Below, in pieces: positions 34,001 through 45,362 of a stretch of DNA of 64,000 nucleotides (positions are counted from its first letter, which is position 1; each line of letters begins with the position of its first letter). A program made the position numbers and the translations under genes. A model generated the notes under the pieces. It worked only from the letters and a program-made list of their open reading frames with translations. It did no database searches and was not told where the DNA came from. Source of the stretch: Philonthus cognatus (Eukaryota; Arthropoda; Insecta; Coleoptera; Staphylinidae). Location: NCBI GenBank assembly GCA_932526585.2, contig OW052246.1, positions 51,001-115,000 on the forward strand, given 5' to 3'.

Positions 34001-36115
34001 TATCCAATTTCACCTAACCTCACACCTAACCCAACTCCTGAATATCCAATTTCACCTAACCTCACACTTAACCCAACTCCTGAATTTCCAATTTCACCTA
34101 ACCTCACACCTAACCCAACTCCTGAAAAACCAATTTCACCTAACCTCACACCTAACCCAACTCCTGAATATCCAATTTCACCTAACCTCACACCTAACCC
34201 AACTCCTGACATGGCGTCTGAATTTCCATTACACCTAACCTAACTCCTGATACAGCGTCTGAATTTCCAATTACACCTAACCTAACTCCTGACATGGCGT
34301 CTGAATTTCCAATTACACCTAACCTAACTCCTGATACAGCGTCTGAATTTCCAGTTACACCTAACCTAACTCCTGACGGCGTCTGAATTTCCAGTTACAC
34401 CTAACCTAACTCCTGACATGGCGTCTGAATTTCTAGTTACACTTAACCTAACTCCTGATACAGCGTCTGAATTTCCATTTACACCTAACTCAGGAGTTAG
34501 GTTAGGTGTAACTGGAAATTCAGACGCCGTCAGGAGTTGGGTTAGGTGTGAGGTTAGGTGAAATTGGATATTCTATCGCCGTGTCAGGAGTTGGGTTAGG
34601 TGTAGGGTTAGGTGAAATTGGATATTTAGGAGTTGGGTTAGGTGTGAGGTTAGGTGAAATGACATATTCAGGAGTTACTTTAGGTGTGAGGTTAGGTGAA
34701 ATTGGATATTCAGGAGTTGGGTTAGGTGTGAGGTTAGGTGAAATTGGATATTCAGGAGTTGGGTTAGGTGTGAGGTTAGGTGAAATTGGATATTCAGGAG
34801 TTGGGTTAGGTGTGAGGTTAGGTGAAATTGGATATTCAGGGGTTGGGTTAGGTGAAATTGGATATTCAGGAGTTGGGTTAGGTGTGAGGTTAGGTGAAAT
34901 GACATATTCAGGAGTTAGGTTAGGTGTGAGGTTAGGTGAAATTGGATATTCAGGAGTTGGGTTAGGTGTGAGGTTAGGTGAAATTGGATATTCAGGAGTT
35001 GGGTTAGGTGTGAGGTTAGGTGAAATTGGATATTCAGGAGTTGGGTTAGGTGTGAGGTTAGGTGAAATGACATATTCAGGAGTTAGGTTAGGTGAAATTG
35101 GATATTCAGGAGTTGGGTTAGGTGAAATTGGATATTCAGGAGTTGGGCTAGGCGTGAGGTTAGGTGAAATTGGATATTCAGGAGTTGGGTTAGGTGTGAG
35201 GTTGGGTGAAATTGGATATTCAGGAGTTGGGTTAGGTGTGAGGTTAGGTGAAATGACATATTCAGGAGTTGGGTTAGGTGTGAGGTTAGGTGAAATTGGA
35301 TATTCAGGAGTTGGGTTAGGTGTGAGGTTAGGTGAAATTGGATATTCTATCGCCGTGTCAGGAGTTGGGTTAGGTGAAATTGGTTATTCAAGAGTTGGGT
35401 TATGTGTGAGGTTAAGTGAAATTGGATATTCAGGAGTTGGGTTAGGTGTGAGGTTAGCTGAAAATGGTTATTCAGGAGTTGGGTTGGGTGTAATTGTATA
35501 TTCCATCGCCGTGTTAGGAGTTGGGTGAGGAATAATTGGGAATTCAGACGCCGTGTCAATTTCACCTAACCTAACTCTTAACCCTACTCCTGAATATCCA
35601 ATTTCACCTAACCTCACACTTAACCCAACTCCTCAATTTCCAATTTCACCTAACCTCACACCTAACCCAACTCCTGAAAAACCAATTTCACCTAACCTCA
35701 CACCTAACTCAACTCCTGAATATCCAATTTCACCTAACCCAACTCCTGAATAACCAATTTCACCTAACCTCACACCTAACCCAACTCCTGAAAAACCAAT
35801 TTCACCTAACCTCACACCTAACCCAACTCCTGAATATCCAATTTCACCTAACCTCACACCTAACCCAACTCCTGAATAATCAATTTCACCTAACCTCACA
35901 CCTAACCCAACTCCTGAATATCCAATTTCACCTAACCTCACACTTAACCCAACTCCTGAATTTCTAATTTCACCTAACCTCACACCTAACCCAACTCTTG
36001 AATATCCAATTTTACCAACACGACGTACCTAACCTTACAGCTGACACTACGTCTAAATTATTAATTTCACCCAACCTAACTCCTGATACAATTTTTAATT
36101 TCGCCTAACCTAACT
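31060..36115. repeat. ~5-kb array of TTAGG-containing 42/30-bp units
   Basis: The 42-bp unit is GGAGTTGGGTTAGGTGTGAG followed by GTTAGGTGAAATTGGATATTCA-like sequence. The 30-bp unit lacks the GTGTGAGGTTAGG step. Orientation alternates: plus 31080-32100, minus 32120-32800, plus 32805-33560, minus 33565-34490, plus 34490-35555, minus 35560-36110. Junctions are shared (GACGCCGTGTCAATTTCACC at about 32110, 33560 and 35545; ACCTAACTCAGGAGTTAGGT at about 32797 and 34485). A higher-order block has therefore been copied. Both unit lengths are multiples of three, so long ORFs exist on both strands; I treat these as by-products. Confidence 0.9.
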
Positions 36116-36249
36116 TTTGATTTATTTAAATTTACTATACTAGACTTCTAATATATCTTTATTTACCTAACCAAGCTTTTCATTTTATTTAAAATAAAAA
36201 AAAAACGAATTTCAAACTTTATTTTGTTTATTGTTTAATATGTTATGAT

Positions 36250-36458
36250 TATAGCGCGGATTTTTGCAGAGATCGCTCGCGAACCATTGTCGCCCAGTCA
36301 AATTAAGCTTGACAATAAATACACAAACGGATGACTGCATCACCAGACACAGCCACAATCGTCCACTTGTGCATTCGACGCACAGTCACGTGCGTTTTAT
36401 GCCCAACTCAACTGAGTTGCTGGGGTCACGAGCGATCCCTGCAAAAATCCACCCAGTA
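36250..36458. mobile_element. 209-bp TIR MITE with 8-bp TSD
   Basis: Flanked by GTTATGAT at 36242-36249 and 36459-36466. The left arm of the palindrome has the empty site (near 30935, inverted). The ends match inwards as GGATTTTTGCAG-R-GATCGCTCG after variable first bases starting TA. An 8-bp TSD with a TA-start end suits a hAT-like non-autonomous element. It lies only in the right arm, so it is younger than the palindrome. Confidence 0.85.
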
Positions 36459-36591
36459 GTTATGATACATAATAAAAATAAATAGGACGTTTTTTCTTTA
36501 TCAATTCTCCGACGACAGATGCTCCTTCAGATGGTTGTATAGTTGTTCCGTTTCATTAGTGTCTATTATCATCAGGAACACCCTAATTTCA

Positions 36592-36645
36592 TCACTGCTG
36601 CCACTGTCATCACTGCTGCCACTGCCATCACTGCTGCCACTGTGA
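36592..36645 (+). repeat. 18-bp tandem repeat, three units
   Basis: Units of CATCACTGCTGCCACTGT with one variant base. The mirrored place in the left arm (near 30790) has essentially one unit, so the expansion happened after the arms separated. Confidence 0.75.
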
Positions 36646-37084
36646 ACCGTATGCTCTTCGCTCAATAGTCATTTTTGCCCATATCTAAAGAAATGAAAAA
36701 AATACGTTTACTTAAAAACAACAGTCTGTGAAACATATTTTAACACCACCCCTTCATCTTCATTGACGCAAACACTGCATCAAGCATGAGTTTATTGTAT
36801 AGGTAATGACACAGCGTTTGCATCATTGATAATTAATCACATATGTGTGTGTCTTTATCATTAGGCCTAGTTGCACCAAAAAGGTTGACCTCGAGTTCAA
36901 GATGACAGTTCATACTGTTCACTTTAAACTCGAGTTCAGAGTTGAACTAGTTTAATGTGTTTGGTGTAACTGGCGCTTGGAACAACTTTTTTGATATGAG
37001 GGATCAATTTCTCAATTAAAATTTGAAATATTGTCGTATTATCATTATTTTATTTTAATTCACTTAACCCAACTTCTAATTTAT

Positions 37085-37868
37085 TGTAACGTTCCGTTTT
37101 TCCGTTTTTTTGTTCAATTATTAAAGTTACATTTATTTGAATGCCCAATTCATTGTTACGGCTCTGAGTTTTGTTTAAATATTGATGTCGGGGTTTCGAT
37201 GAATGGGAAACGCGCGAAATTGTAAAGAATTGTCTTGTGCGACGTTGCATATTTTTTTGTTAGAGTTGTGTGTTTATGTTACCGTGTTCCCTTTGCCCTA
37301 TTTTTTTGTTGTAATTGCGCTGTGCGCAAGTTCCGCGTTCTGTTACGATAAGTAGCCACGTAGCGCCTTCATTAAAAGAACAAGTCACTGCCCTGTTCCA
37401 AATAAGAGAAATTGAACGAAGGGAAGAGAACCCAGCAAACAGGGAAGTTTGATCAAAGGAAGTTTTGCCCGGTAGTCGTCTGAGAGGGTTAATGCAGCAA
37501 TTACCACCCTTATCTGCTTCCAGACAGGCCAACACCTACCCGCATGAGCTTGATCCTGCTTAAAACTCTATCACTTAAAAACTGGTGAGACGACTCTATT
37601 TTTCTATTCTCTCTTGCGAACGGGCCAAACCAATCCGAAACCAACCAGAGGAGGGCAGTTTTCATATCACTCATTTTTTTATTTATTCATTTTGTGGCTA
37701 CTTACTACTTTTGTAATCACATAGCTTTACTATTTAAAGATTATTATTTATGTCATCACCTAGTATTATATTAAATTGTTTCTGTTGAAGTGTGACTTAA
37801 ATATTTATAAAAAGATCTTTTAAAATTACAATTAACAGCCGCGAGCTTTTGTGAAGGTGAACGACGCA
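37085..37868 (+). mobile_element. Candidate solo LTR, 784 bp
   Basis: Begins TGTAACGTTCC and ends GAACGACGCA, with the 4-bp duplication TTAT at 37081-37084 and 37869-37872. The left arm of the palindrome gives the uninterrupted site (near 30380, inverted). TG...CA ends, a size in the LTR range, a 4-bp TSD and no internal coding region fit a solo LTR of a Ty3/gypsy-like element. Orientation cannot be fixed because both ends satisfy TG/CA. The TGTAACG start matches the minus-strand start of the 5998-7675 insertion. Confidence 0.7.
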
Positions 37869-38106
37869 TTATCTAAATTTATGTAAGCAGACTTTTAGTC
37901 ATTTTAATTCACTTAATTAGACTTCTAATTTATCTAAACTCACCCAACACAAATGCTCATTTTGTTTAAATTCATAACTCAACTTCTTATAAATCTAAAT
38001 TCATGATAATCGACAAAACACAAATAATGTTTCTTTTAAGTATACGCGTTTTATAAAAGAGTTCAATTTGAAACTTTAAACAAGTGTTTTCCACTACAAG
38101 GTTAAG

Positions 38107-38153
38107 CATGAAGTAAAATTTCAAGTTTAGAAAACTCGAAATTTTACTTCATG
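38107..38153. repeat. CATGAAG-family hairpin, right-arm copy
   Basis: CATGAAGTAAAATTTCAAG pairs with its inverse after a very short loop. It mirrors 30098-30144. Confidence 0.65.
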
Positions 38154-39403
38154 CACTACGCATATTCAATACTGAACACATATTGTGACCAAGTGAACTT
38201 CACTTAAAATCAGTGTCTTATACGCGTGGGGCATTAAGTAAAATTTCGAGTTTATACTAAAATATCGCAACAGTTTGATATAAACCATATAAATTAACTG
38301 TATGCTAATAATAAATAAATACGTAGGCGTATGTTGAATGAGTTGCATATATTAAATCATTAAATTCATTTAATAATCATTTATTTATCCTAAAATATAC
38401 AATAAAAGTGTTTTATTTACAAGTATCTATCTTATTTTATTACTCCTGAATTTTTGAGCCGCCTCTTTCCAAAAACTCCTTAATACATTTTTTCAAATGA
38501 ATTTAGGGATGTTTGGAAATAGGCGACTCATTTGTAGACCTTCTAAACAATTTATTTTTACGCAATTTCTTAAACCCAAATTGAGTCTTGAAATTGTATA
38601 CAATACTTTATCAAATGGATAAGTTGAACATTCAAAAATAGAGTAATTATTACATCAGCAACCTTTATTTATTTAGTAAAACGAATCATCCTTCTTCAAC
38701 ACGAATCCCCCTACAAGTGTGTGATTTTCATAAACATGCTTATAATAAATGAATAAAATCTAGCCGTTAAGGTTGTAGATAAAAGAACAAAATCCATTCA
38801 ACGATTTGATTTTGAATTAGCACACACTATTTCTGGTTGCAAAGCGCTGTCACAGTCATACACTAACAATCACTATTAGGAACACTAATTAGCACTTCGC
38901 GTTTTAAAAATGTACAATTGCATTTTATTTGGAATTATTTACTAAAAATCATTGCGCGCGTTTACATTTCGGATATTGCACCTCTACTAAATCGATCAAA
39001 TAGATGAAATTGAATAGAAAACGTGTGGCTTTTTTTTGTGCCGTTCGCAAATTGAAGACAGAGAAAAAAACCACACACACATGTTTAAAAAAACCAACAC
39101 ATACATAAATAGACAATGTGTGAATAATAATTGAATCGGTTTAGAGGTAAAACTTAGACAATAAATCGAGAGATGTCACTGCGTGTATTAAATTGAACAA
39201 TTTAAGTTTCATAAAAAATTAATTCTTCTACGATAAATCGAGAGATGTCGCTATGTGTATTAAATCACATATTAAATATAATAATAAATCGACGAAATTC
39301 AATAAAAAACGTGTCGCTGTTTTTGTGCAGTTCGCAAACTCCAGAGAAAAAAAAAATCACACACCATATTCAATATAACCAATACATATCAGCGTTTAAA
39401 ATA

Positions 39404-40858
39404 CACTGGCGAAAGAAATTAACGCATCATTTGTGATTTTTTTGATATCTTGAAATCGAGTTTTCTTTGAACACAAACATATTTTTACAATAAGAAATCT
39501 TATCAAGCATGCTGTTTTACATGTTGTGTTTTGTCTTTTGTTCTCATGGTTTTCTGTCAATAAATAAAATTAAGCACTTTTCATTATTCTGACTTTACTT
39601 TTACGAAAGGTTCATATAAAATTTCTTTTAGAGTTTGTTTTCAAGTAATTATTAAAATTAAGTGCTAAATAGTGAAGAATGAATACAGATAGACGTCCGA
39701 ATCTTAATTTAAGCAGTGAAGAAGCTGTGATTGTGGTTACACTTGCAGAAGAAGGTAGGAGTCAGCGTTACATCAGTCAGCGTCTTGGTGTTAATCAATC
39801 GACCGTATCCCGTGTCTTGAAGAGACATCGGGAAACTCAGGCATACTCAAGAAGGCCAGGACGAGGGAGAAAAAGGGCCACAACTGCTGTTCAAGACCGT
39901 TTTTTAATGATGCAGACGTTACGCGAATGGTTTATTACGGCTCCTAGGCTACAAAATATGCTCGCAGAGATCCGCAATGTTCATGTAAGTTCCGTTACCA
40001 TCAGAAAAAGGTTACGTGGTTTTAATTTAACTCCGAAAACAGCGGCAAAAGGACCACAATTAACCGCAGACCATCGCAGAGCCAGGTTAACATTTGCGCA
40101 AGAACATGTAAACTGGTTACAGGCCGATTGGGCTAATGTTATGTTTAGCGACGAGTCCAGATTTTGTCTTTACGGCAGTGACATGTCTATAGACGGCCAG
40201 ATGAACGTTATGCGCAGTGTAACATTGTTCCGACTGTTATGTTTGGTGGAGGCTCTGTTATGGTGTGGGGTGGTATCACTTTAGAGGCTCGTACGGAGTT
40301 AGTGGTCATACCAAGAGGAAGCATCACGGCAGCGTCTTATATTGCAAACGATTTCCTGTTTATGCATGACAATGCAAAACCACACAGTGCCCGAATTGTA
40401 CAACAGTATCTTGACCTAGTGGGTATCAACACAATGCAATGGCCAGCCAGGATTTCCGATCTTAATCCGATCGAACACCTATGGGACGCGATGGGCAGAC
40501 GCCTTAGAGCACTTCCTCGGCGTCCAAGCAATCAACAAGAGCTTGGACAAAGATTGCAGGAAATTTGGGAAGATATTAACCGGGATGAAATTGGATCATT
40601 AATTAACGGTATGAGCCGTCGCTGTCAGGCAGTTATTCGAGCAAGAGGAGGAAACACTAGATATTAAGTCTTATAATCACATGTTAACTTTTTTCCTCTT
40701 TTTATTTATGACATTATTTTAGTCATTAATGAAAGAAAATGTGTTGAAAATCATTGTTATAGTTCAGTTGGTTTTGTTGTTATTTTTTTTTTTAAACATC
40801 AAAACTTTATTTTTAAATTAAAAAAATTAATGTGATGCGTTAATTTCTTTCGCCAGTG
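39404..40858 (+). mobile_element. Tc1-like transposon
   Basis: Perfect 26-bp terminal inverted repeats, beginning CACTGGCGAAAGAAATTAAC, are flanked by TA at 39402-39403 and 40859-40860. The left arm of the palindrome carries the empty TA site (near 26105, inverted). At 1455 bp it is slightly short for the family because of an internal in-frame deletion. It inserted after the palindrome formed. Confidence 0.95.
39679..40667 (+). pseudogene. Tc1-type DD34E transposase, frameshifted
   Basis: The N-terminal half (39679 to about 40180) has a paired-like helix-turn-helix (R-Y-I-S-Q-R-L-G-V...S-T-V-S-R-V) and a basic G-R-G-R-K-R linker. The first catalytic Asp, in F-S-D-E-S-R-F, is at 40150-40152. 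The frame then shifts by one base near 40175-40183. The other frame picks up at H-V-Y-R-R-P and continues with F-G-G-G-S-V-M-V-W-G-G-I. The second Asp, in H-D-N-A-K-P-H, is at 40368-40370, and the Glu, in N-P-I-E-H-L-W, is at 40473-40475, giving exactly 34 residues between them. About 15-18 codons normally found between T-A-A-x-Y-I and the second Asp are missing near 40350. It ends with the typical R-A-R-G-G-N-T-R-Y. Two lesions make it non-functional as it stands. Confidence 0.93.
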
Positions 40859-41084
40859 TATAAATAGACAATGTGTGATTAATAACTGAATCGGTTTAAA
40901 GGTAAAACTCAGTAAGTTGAAATGCAAATAGACAATGTATAATTAATGATGTATTCAGTTTAAAGGTAAAACTCACTAAGTGAGTGAGCCTAGCGACTAG
41001 TTTCTAGTGGTTGTTTATTATCTATGGAATGTTTTCGCTTACTCTCCAGAAGAAATAATGATTTCGTAGTGGATATTCTTCTTA

Positions 41085-41806
41085 TTGCACAATTAATGGC
41101 CTCAGCAAAACAGCTCTGTTGACCAGCCACAGCAGATAGTTAGTAAAGAGTTTCCCTTAAATTAATGCAGACAAACACACCCATTATTATTTGAAACTAA
41201 TACATTTCATGTAAAAGGGAAAATAGGATAAGGCAAGATTTTATACAACATTTAGAGAGTACAGAATGAATAGAGAGAGGAGCTGAATTTCAGCTGTTAT
41301 AATAGAAAACCATATTTTTTAAATTTTTGATAATAGTGCATGAAAAAAATATGTGATTTAAGTCTCCTATTTCCCCACAAAGATAATTTGGAGAGTCGAG
41401 CACCCTTATTTTGTATAGATGGCTAGGATATGAGTTATGACCCATCTTCATACGGATGATAGATGTTACAAATCTTCTCCAAAAACTAGATGGAATAACA
41501 GGATGCATGGAAAAATATTTAGTATGGAAAGAAGATGCGGACCAAACTGTTTGCCTCTTTAATCTAAGGCTGGGCCTAAGTACTTTAAAATAATCAGTGA
41601 AGGGTGATGAAAAAAAAAGCAGATTTAGCCAAAATATCGGCGGTTTTATTTCCCAAAATGCCAGAATGGCTAGGTACCCAACAGAGATTAACTACATATC
41701 TGTTATTATTTAGCTCAAAAAATAAAGTTCTAATATTTAAAGCTAACAAATGCATTTTAAGGTTTATTTCAATCTTTTGTATTGAGAGTAACACTGATTT
41801 CGAATC
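41085..41806 (-). pseudogene. LINE relic: RNase H, C-terminus and 3' UTR
   Basis: On the minus strand, from about 41806: F-T-D-S-K-S-V (RNase H Asp motif), then W-V-P-S-H-S-G-I-x-G-N-K-x-A-D-x-L-A-K-S (RNase H C-terminal motif, 41594-41700). Then come stops, and the post-RNase-H segment W-x-R...M-G-H-x-x-Y-x-x-H-L-Y-x-I with a C-G-E...H-I-F-F-x-C pattern (41290-41508). The 3' UTR follows down to about 41085, with a GAAGAA-type tail. LINEs with a C-terminal RNase H belong to I/R1/Loa-type clades. The coding part lies outside the palindrome and its 3' UTR inside it. Confidence 0.75.
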
Positions 41807-43060
41807 AGTGAAGAGGAAGAATTGGGAATTATAAAATCCATAGCCAGTAATAATGGTTATAATGAAAATTTAATCGATACAATGATAAATAAAAAACGAA
41901 GACGTTCTTTGTTGAAATGAATCTACCCAGGTTTAGATCAATCAAAACCCAAATCTTATGTCGCCTTTAATTATGTAAACCAAAATTCTGCTCTATTGTT
42001 AACATTTTAAACACTCTAGATATAAATACAATCTGCGTTAATAAAATCAATTTAGGCAAATTGCTGATTAAGAATAAGGACCCTTTACACATATATTCTT
42101 TCGTAGACGATTGAATGGCACTCTTGCCGGCGTGCCGGCTAAAAAATGTACTTTTTCAACTCCACTTTTGCGTCGAGGATTGGACATCGTTCAGGAGTGG
42201 CGTTAAATCCTTGACGCAAGAGTAGAATGAAATTAAGTGCCCCTGATCTGCGTCGACGCAATCGTTGACTCTTGTGTGACGTGTGGTGTTTCTATTATGT
42301 TGCCGTTCATTTGCCCACGCAAAACCGGGATGCGGAATTAAACACACTCCACTCTTTCCTCAACGTAGTGGCACTTGCACATGCAGTTTTTATTCTACTC
42401 TTTCCTCGACGCAAAATTTGCATTTACACGTACACTTTTGAGTCGACTCCCGGCGTGTGCCATTCAATCGTCGACGAAAGAGTGTATGTGTAAGGGGCCC
42501 TACAAACATAAGACCGAAAAAGATCAAAGGAATGGTGTTTATTAAATACAATGTAACAACTACGAAGCAATATATATTGGCTAAACTGTCAGAAATTTCA
42601 ACCCACGTCTAAAGGAACATAAAAAAATCCATCTTAGACAATCATCCAAAGACGGGATTCGCAAAACATTGTATAGATTAAGGCAACTTTTTCGATCATT
42701 CTAAATTAAAAACCGTTGAAAATAACCAATAAATGCAAAAAGCTTAATTATTGAGAAACTTTTTATATTAAGGATTCAATAGAAAAATGATCGCACGTTA
42801 CTAATGACAACTTAGAAACGTTTAACACCACGCTGCTTGATATGTTTGTCTCTTTGCACCCCAACAATAGGGTAATGACTTAATCCCCGCTTTAGGTATA
42901 AAACGTACACCGCTCCTCCTGTAACATTAGTCTTGTAATAACTTTGATAATAGTCGTCTGACCGAAACTAGTCACTTTTAAAAATATAAACAAACAGTGA
43001 AAGTGTTTATTAATTTTAAACCAGTTTTAAGTTCAGTGCTACTATGTGCAACCTCCTCAA
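41807..43060 (+). pseudogene. Penelope-like element, C-terminal half and 3' end
   Basis: From 41807: E-E-E-L-G-I-I-K-S-I-A, N-G-Y-x-x-x-L-I-D, K-K-R-R-R-S, then I-L-N-T-L-D-I-N, V-N-K-I-N-L-G-K-L-L-I-K-N-K-D-P (to about 42076). This is the typical connector before the GIY-YIG domain in PLEs. A MITE (42077-42502) interrupts it. The domain resumes at 42533 with G-V-Y, E-A-I-Y-I-G, R-N-F-N and R-L-K-E-H-K-K. Stops stand where conserved residues should be, and the reading frame decays after 42640. The 3' part to 43060 includes CCGAAACTAGTCAC and is the segment reused in copies A, B and E. The reverse transcriptase core is not present. Confidence 0.78.
42077..42502. mobile_element. ~425-bp TIR MITE inside the Penelope relic
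   Basis: Ends pair over ~45 bp: CCCTTTACACAT...ACGATTGAATGGCAC at 42081-42123 against the inverse at 42457-42499. The body has many GTCGAC and CGACGCAAA motifs. It splits the PLE reading frame between the K-D-P block and the GIY-YIG domain, so it is a true insertion. The exact target duplication is unclear. Parts recur at 1-345 and about 14055-14120. Confidence 0.7.
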
Positions 43061-44640
43061 TGTATATTATCGTCTCAACTTGTGTAAATCATCTGTATAT
43101 CAGCACAAAAAAATTATTATTATTATTATTATTACACAGAGCAGAATTTTGCAAAATGTAATTAATTTTTTTGATTCAAGAGACTTTTCAAAATGACCAA
43201 TTTAGGTATAGGATCCTACAATAAATTACAGAAAGTAATAATAAATGAACAACTTTAAAACTTTGTTTATCGATTAACATTAATTATTTAAATGCTAAGG
43301 CTGTGATTTATTAAACAATTTTCATACACACCTTTGTAAATGTTGATACTGTCTTCTCGAACATGCTTCAGCACCGCCTTTGCTTTTCCACTGCGATCTA
43401 GGTAGTATAACACAATTTAATAAACTCTTTTAGAAAACCACTTATAACTGCATAACTTAATTGATTAATAGAAAACACAGCCATTGACTCACTGGCACTT
43501 AACACGCACAAGTTAAAATACTCCCTCAACACAACACGACCACTGTGGTTGAGGCCCCAGCACAAACACGAGCACTTCTCTGTCTGGCTTTTTAAGGTCC
43601 ATGTAGTCCAACAGATGATGCCCTTAGCAACACACATCCTCTCTTTTGCTGCAGATACTTTCGCTTCTCTGTCTTGGACGCTGAACTCGCTCGACTGAAA
43701 CTAGAAACATAATTTCAGTGCAAATTCTCACCGATGACAAATTGCATCGGTACTGTGAATAGCTCTCCTGGATGCGAACAATAATATCATGCTTAACACG
43801 TTGACTGCCGTGTGCATTAAACACGATTTACGTTAAATGGAAATCTTCATGTGTAAAAACATTGGGTGTTAATGAAGTTTTTAAACTGTCTATTAATTGG
43901 TCCTTATTAAGATCTAATAGTACAGTTTTAGGAACTCTACTAAACACTACTTTTGCTAAGTGAGCAATTTGAAACTATAAATCGGTACTGTGAATAGTTA
44001 ATACGGTTAGTGAATTTTGTTTAGTGTTTAGTATCTATTGAAAGTAAACTTTAACGTGGAGTTGGATGTTGCTCAGGTGAAAATGTGTGAGAATTATTAA
44101 TCAATTTAAATCGAATCTATTAGGTTATAGAAACAAGCAAGAAAACAACAATCGCTGTTTTTTTTTAATATTAATTTAATACTTAAAATTAATAAAATCA
44201 CTCCACCCGTTTCAATTAAATCAAATCACTCGTCTTTCTAAACAAACAAAACACAAACAAAACAATGTCGAGTCTCAGCCAGCGCCGGCCACCCAAAACA
44301 TGTTCCGCCGAGTCACGCGTGATGTTCCTGCTCCCCATTGGTCTAAAACGCGCGGTGCACGATATTTTTGGTGCCGGTGCCGGCAATGCACTCGGCATCC
44401 AGTTTGTTGTTTGTGCCGGTTTAAAAGACGCGAGTTTAAAATCGAATGATTCAACAAGTGTTTGCGTTTTTCTCTTCGCAATTGTAAATTATTCACGTGA
44501 ATTGTTGAGGGTGATTTGGGAGATATTAGTGTGAACAGAATGTAGAAATGGTGAGTGTTTTTCTGATTCATTACATTTAACAATTATCGCTTTACTTATT
44601 TAACTCGTAATTAGTACACAGTGGAGTGTCAGAAATTTCA
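43061..44640 (-). repeat. Gene-like module G, copy D (inverted)
   Basis: Reverse-complement match of 12225-13780. Here the GC-rich block gives an open 89-codon plus-strand ORF (44265-44534). It starts after an A-rich leader and ends just before GTAGAAATG-GTGAGT, a good splice-donor context. An ATTGG (inverse CCAAT) lies inside it near 44337. The LTR-like 0.93-kb insertion is absent, so this copy shows the pre-insertion state. Confidence 0.5.
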
Positions 44641-45362
44641 CACGCTTTGATGCTTCAATAACTACGGCTACTAAACAAAGTTTCGAAAATCTGCCAGTAC
44701 ACTTGTGATGTATTAGTAGGTTTGTTCGTTTGTACTGCACTAAGTTGAACTAAGATCAAGTTTTTGATGTCACAATTCAAGTAAGTATGACTTTATATTC
44801 ACAATTACAGGTGTCCAGTTCATATAACGAACAGATTCAGCGCAAAAAATTCAACAAGTGCTGCACTAGTTCATGTAACGAATCAGACCTAGTATGTAAT
44901 AAGTAATTTAATACACACAGTGACATCTCTCGATTTATTGTAGAGGAATTAATTTTTGTTTGAATTTAAATTGTAAATGAGCATTTTTGATGTACGAAAA
45001 TCGTAATTTTTTATTCCAGCCTTCCCAGAGAAGCTAGAGTTACGAAAAAAATCACGCATAATCTTGGGCCCATTTTAAGACTTGTGTGCATCGCTTATGA
45101 TTCTAGCTATTATGGTTTTTCAGAAAAAAAATCATAAAACTTGCAATTATTTTCAATCACGAAATAATCTTCAAAAATGCTCACAGATTTGCAAAACCGA
45201 TGCACACCAGACCTATTTTTGCCCTCTGGACATTTCTGTAAAGTTAGATTTTTATGAAAATGCCTGGGAAAACTCAAATAAAAATGTACACTCGTTTTGC
45301 AATTTTCGGCATGCCGCCCCGCCATCTAAGGGTTAGATATGACCCCAAAGCCATTTAACAGC
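44641..45362 (-). repeat. S and Q modules, inverted copy D
   Basis: Minus-strand match of about 10715-11280, with the GCATCGGTTTTGC stem near 45190 and CTCTCGATTTATTGTAG near 44930. Homology to the other copies stops at CCATTTAACAG (45362), where the P-type element begins. Confidence 0.6.

Larger units (their letters stand above)
25690..41340. repeat. ~15.6-kb imperfect palindrome
   Basis: Left-arm sequence recurs inverted in the right arm in mirrored order: 25700-25960 with 41085-41290; 26000-27240 with 38260-39400 plus 40861-41080; 29990-30560 with 36890-38230; 30560-31140 with 36035-36890. The centre, near 33.5 kb, is a TTAGG-type array that is itself arranged in alternating orientations. 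Several intervals differ between arms. The left arm alone has 27240-29930. The right arm alone has a MITE (36250-36458), a solo LTR (37085-37868) and a Tc1 element (39404-40858). No host gene recognised in either arm. Confidence 0.8.

Noticed and set aside
31080..35528. Long ORFs of 112-336 codons in the repeat array on both strands (for example 31080-32090, 34548-35528)
   Set aside because: They follow from 42- and 30-bp units being multiples of three, exist on both strands at once, and lack any start context or domain.
31060..36115. CRISPR array
   Set aside because: Units are contiguous without unique spacers, alternate in strand, and lie in a eukaryotic repeat context with no cas-like gene.
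37031..37535. ORFs across the solo LTR as genes
   Set aside because: They cross or lie within a 784-bp insertion with TG...CA ends and a TSD and show no protein similarity I recognise.
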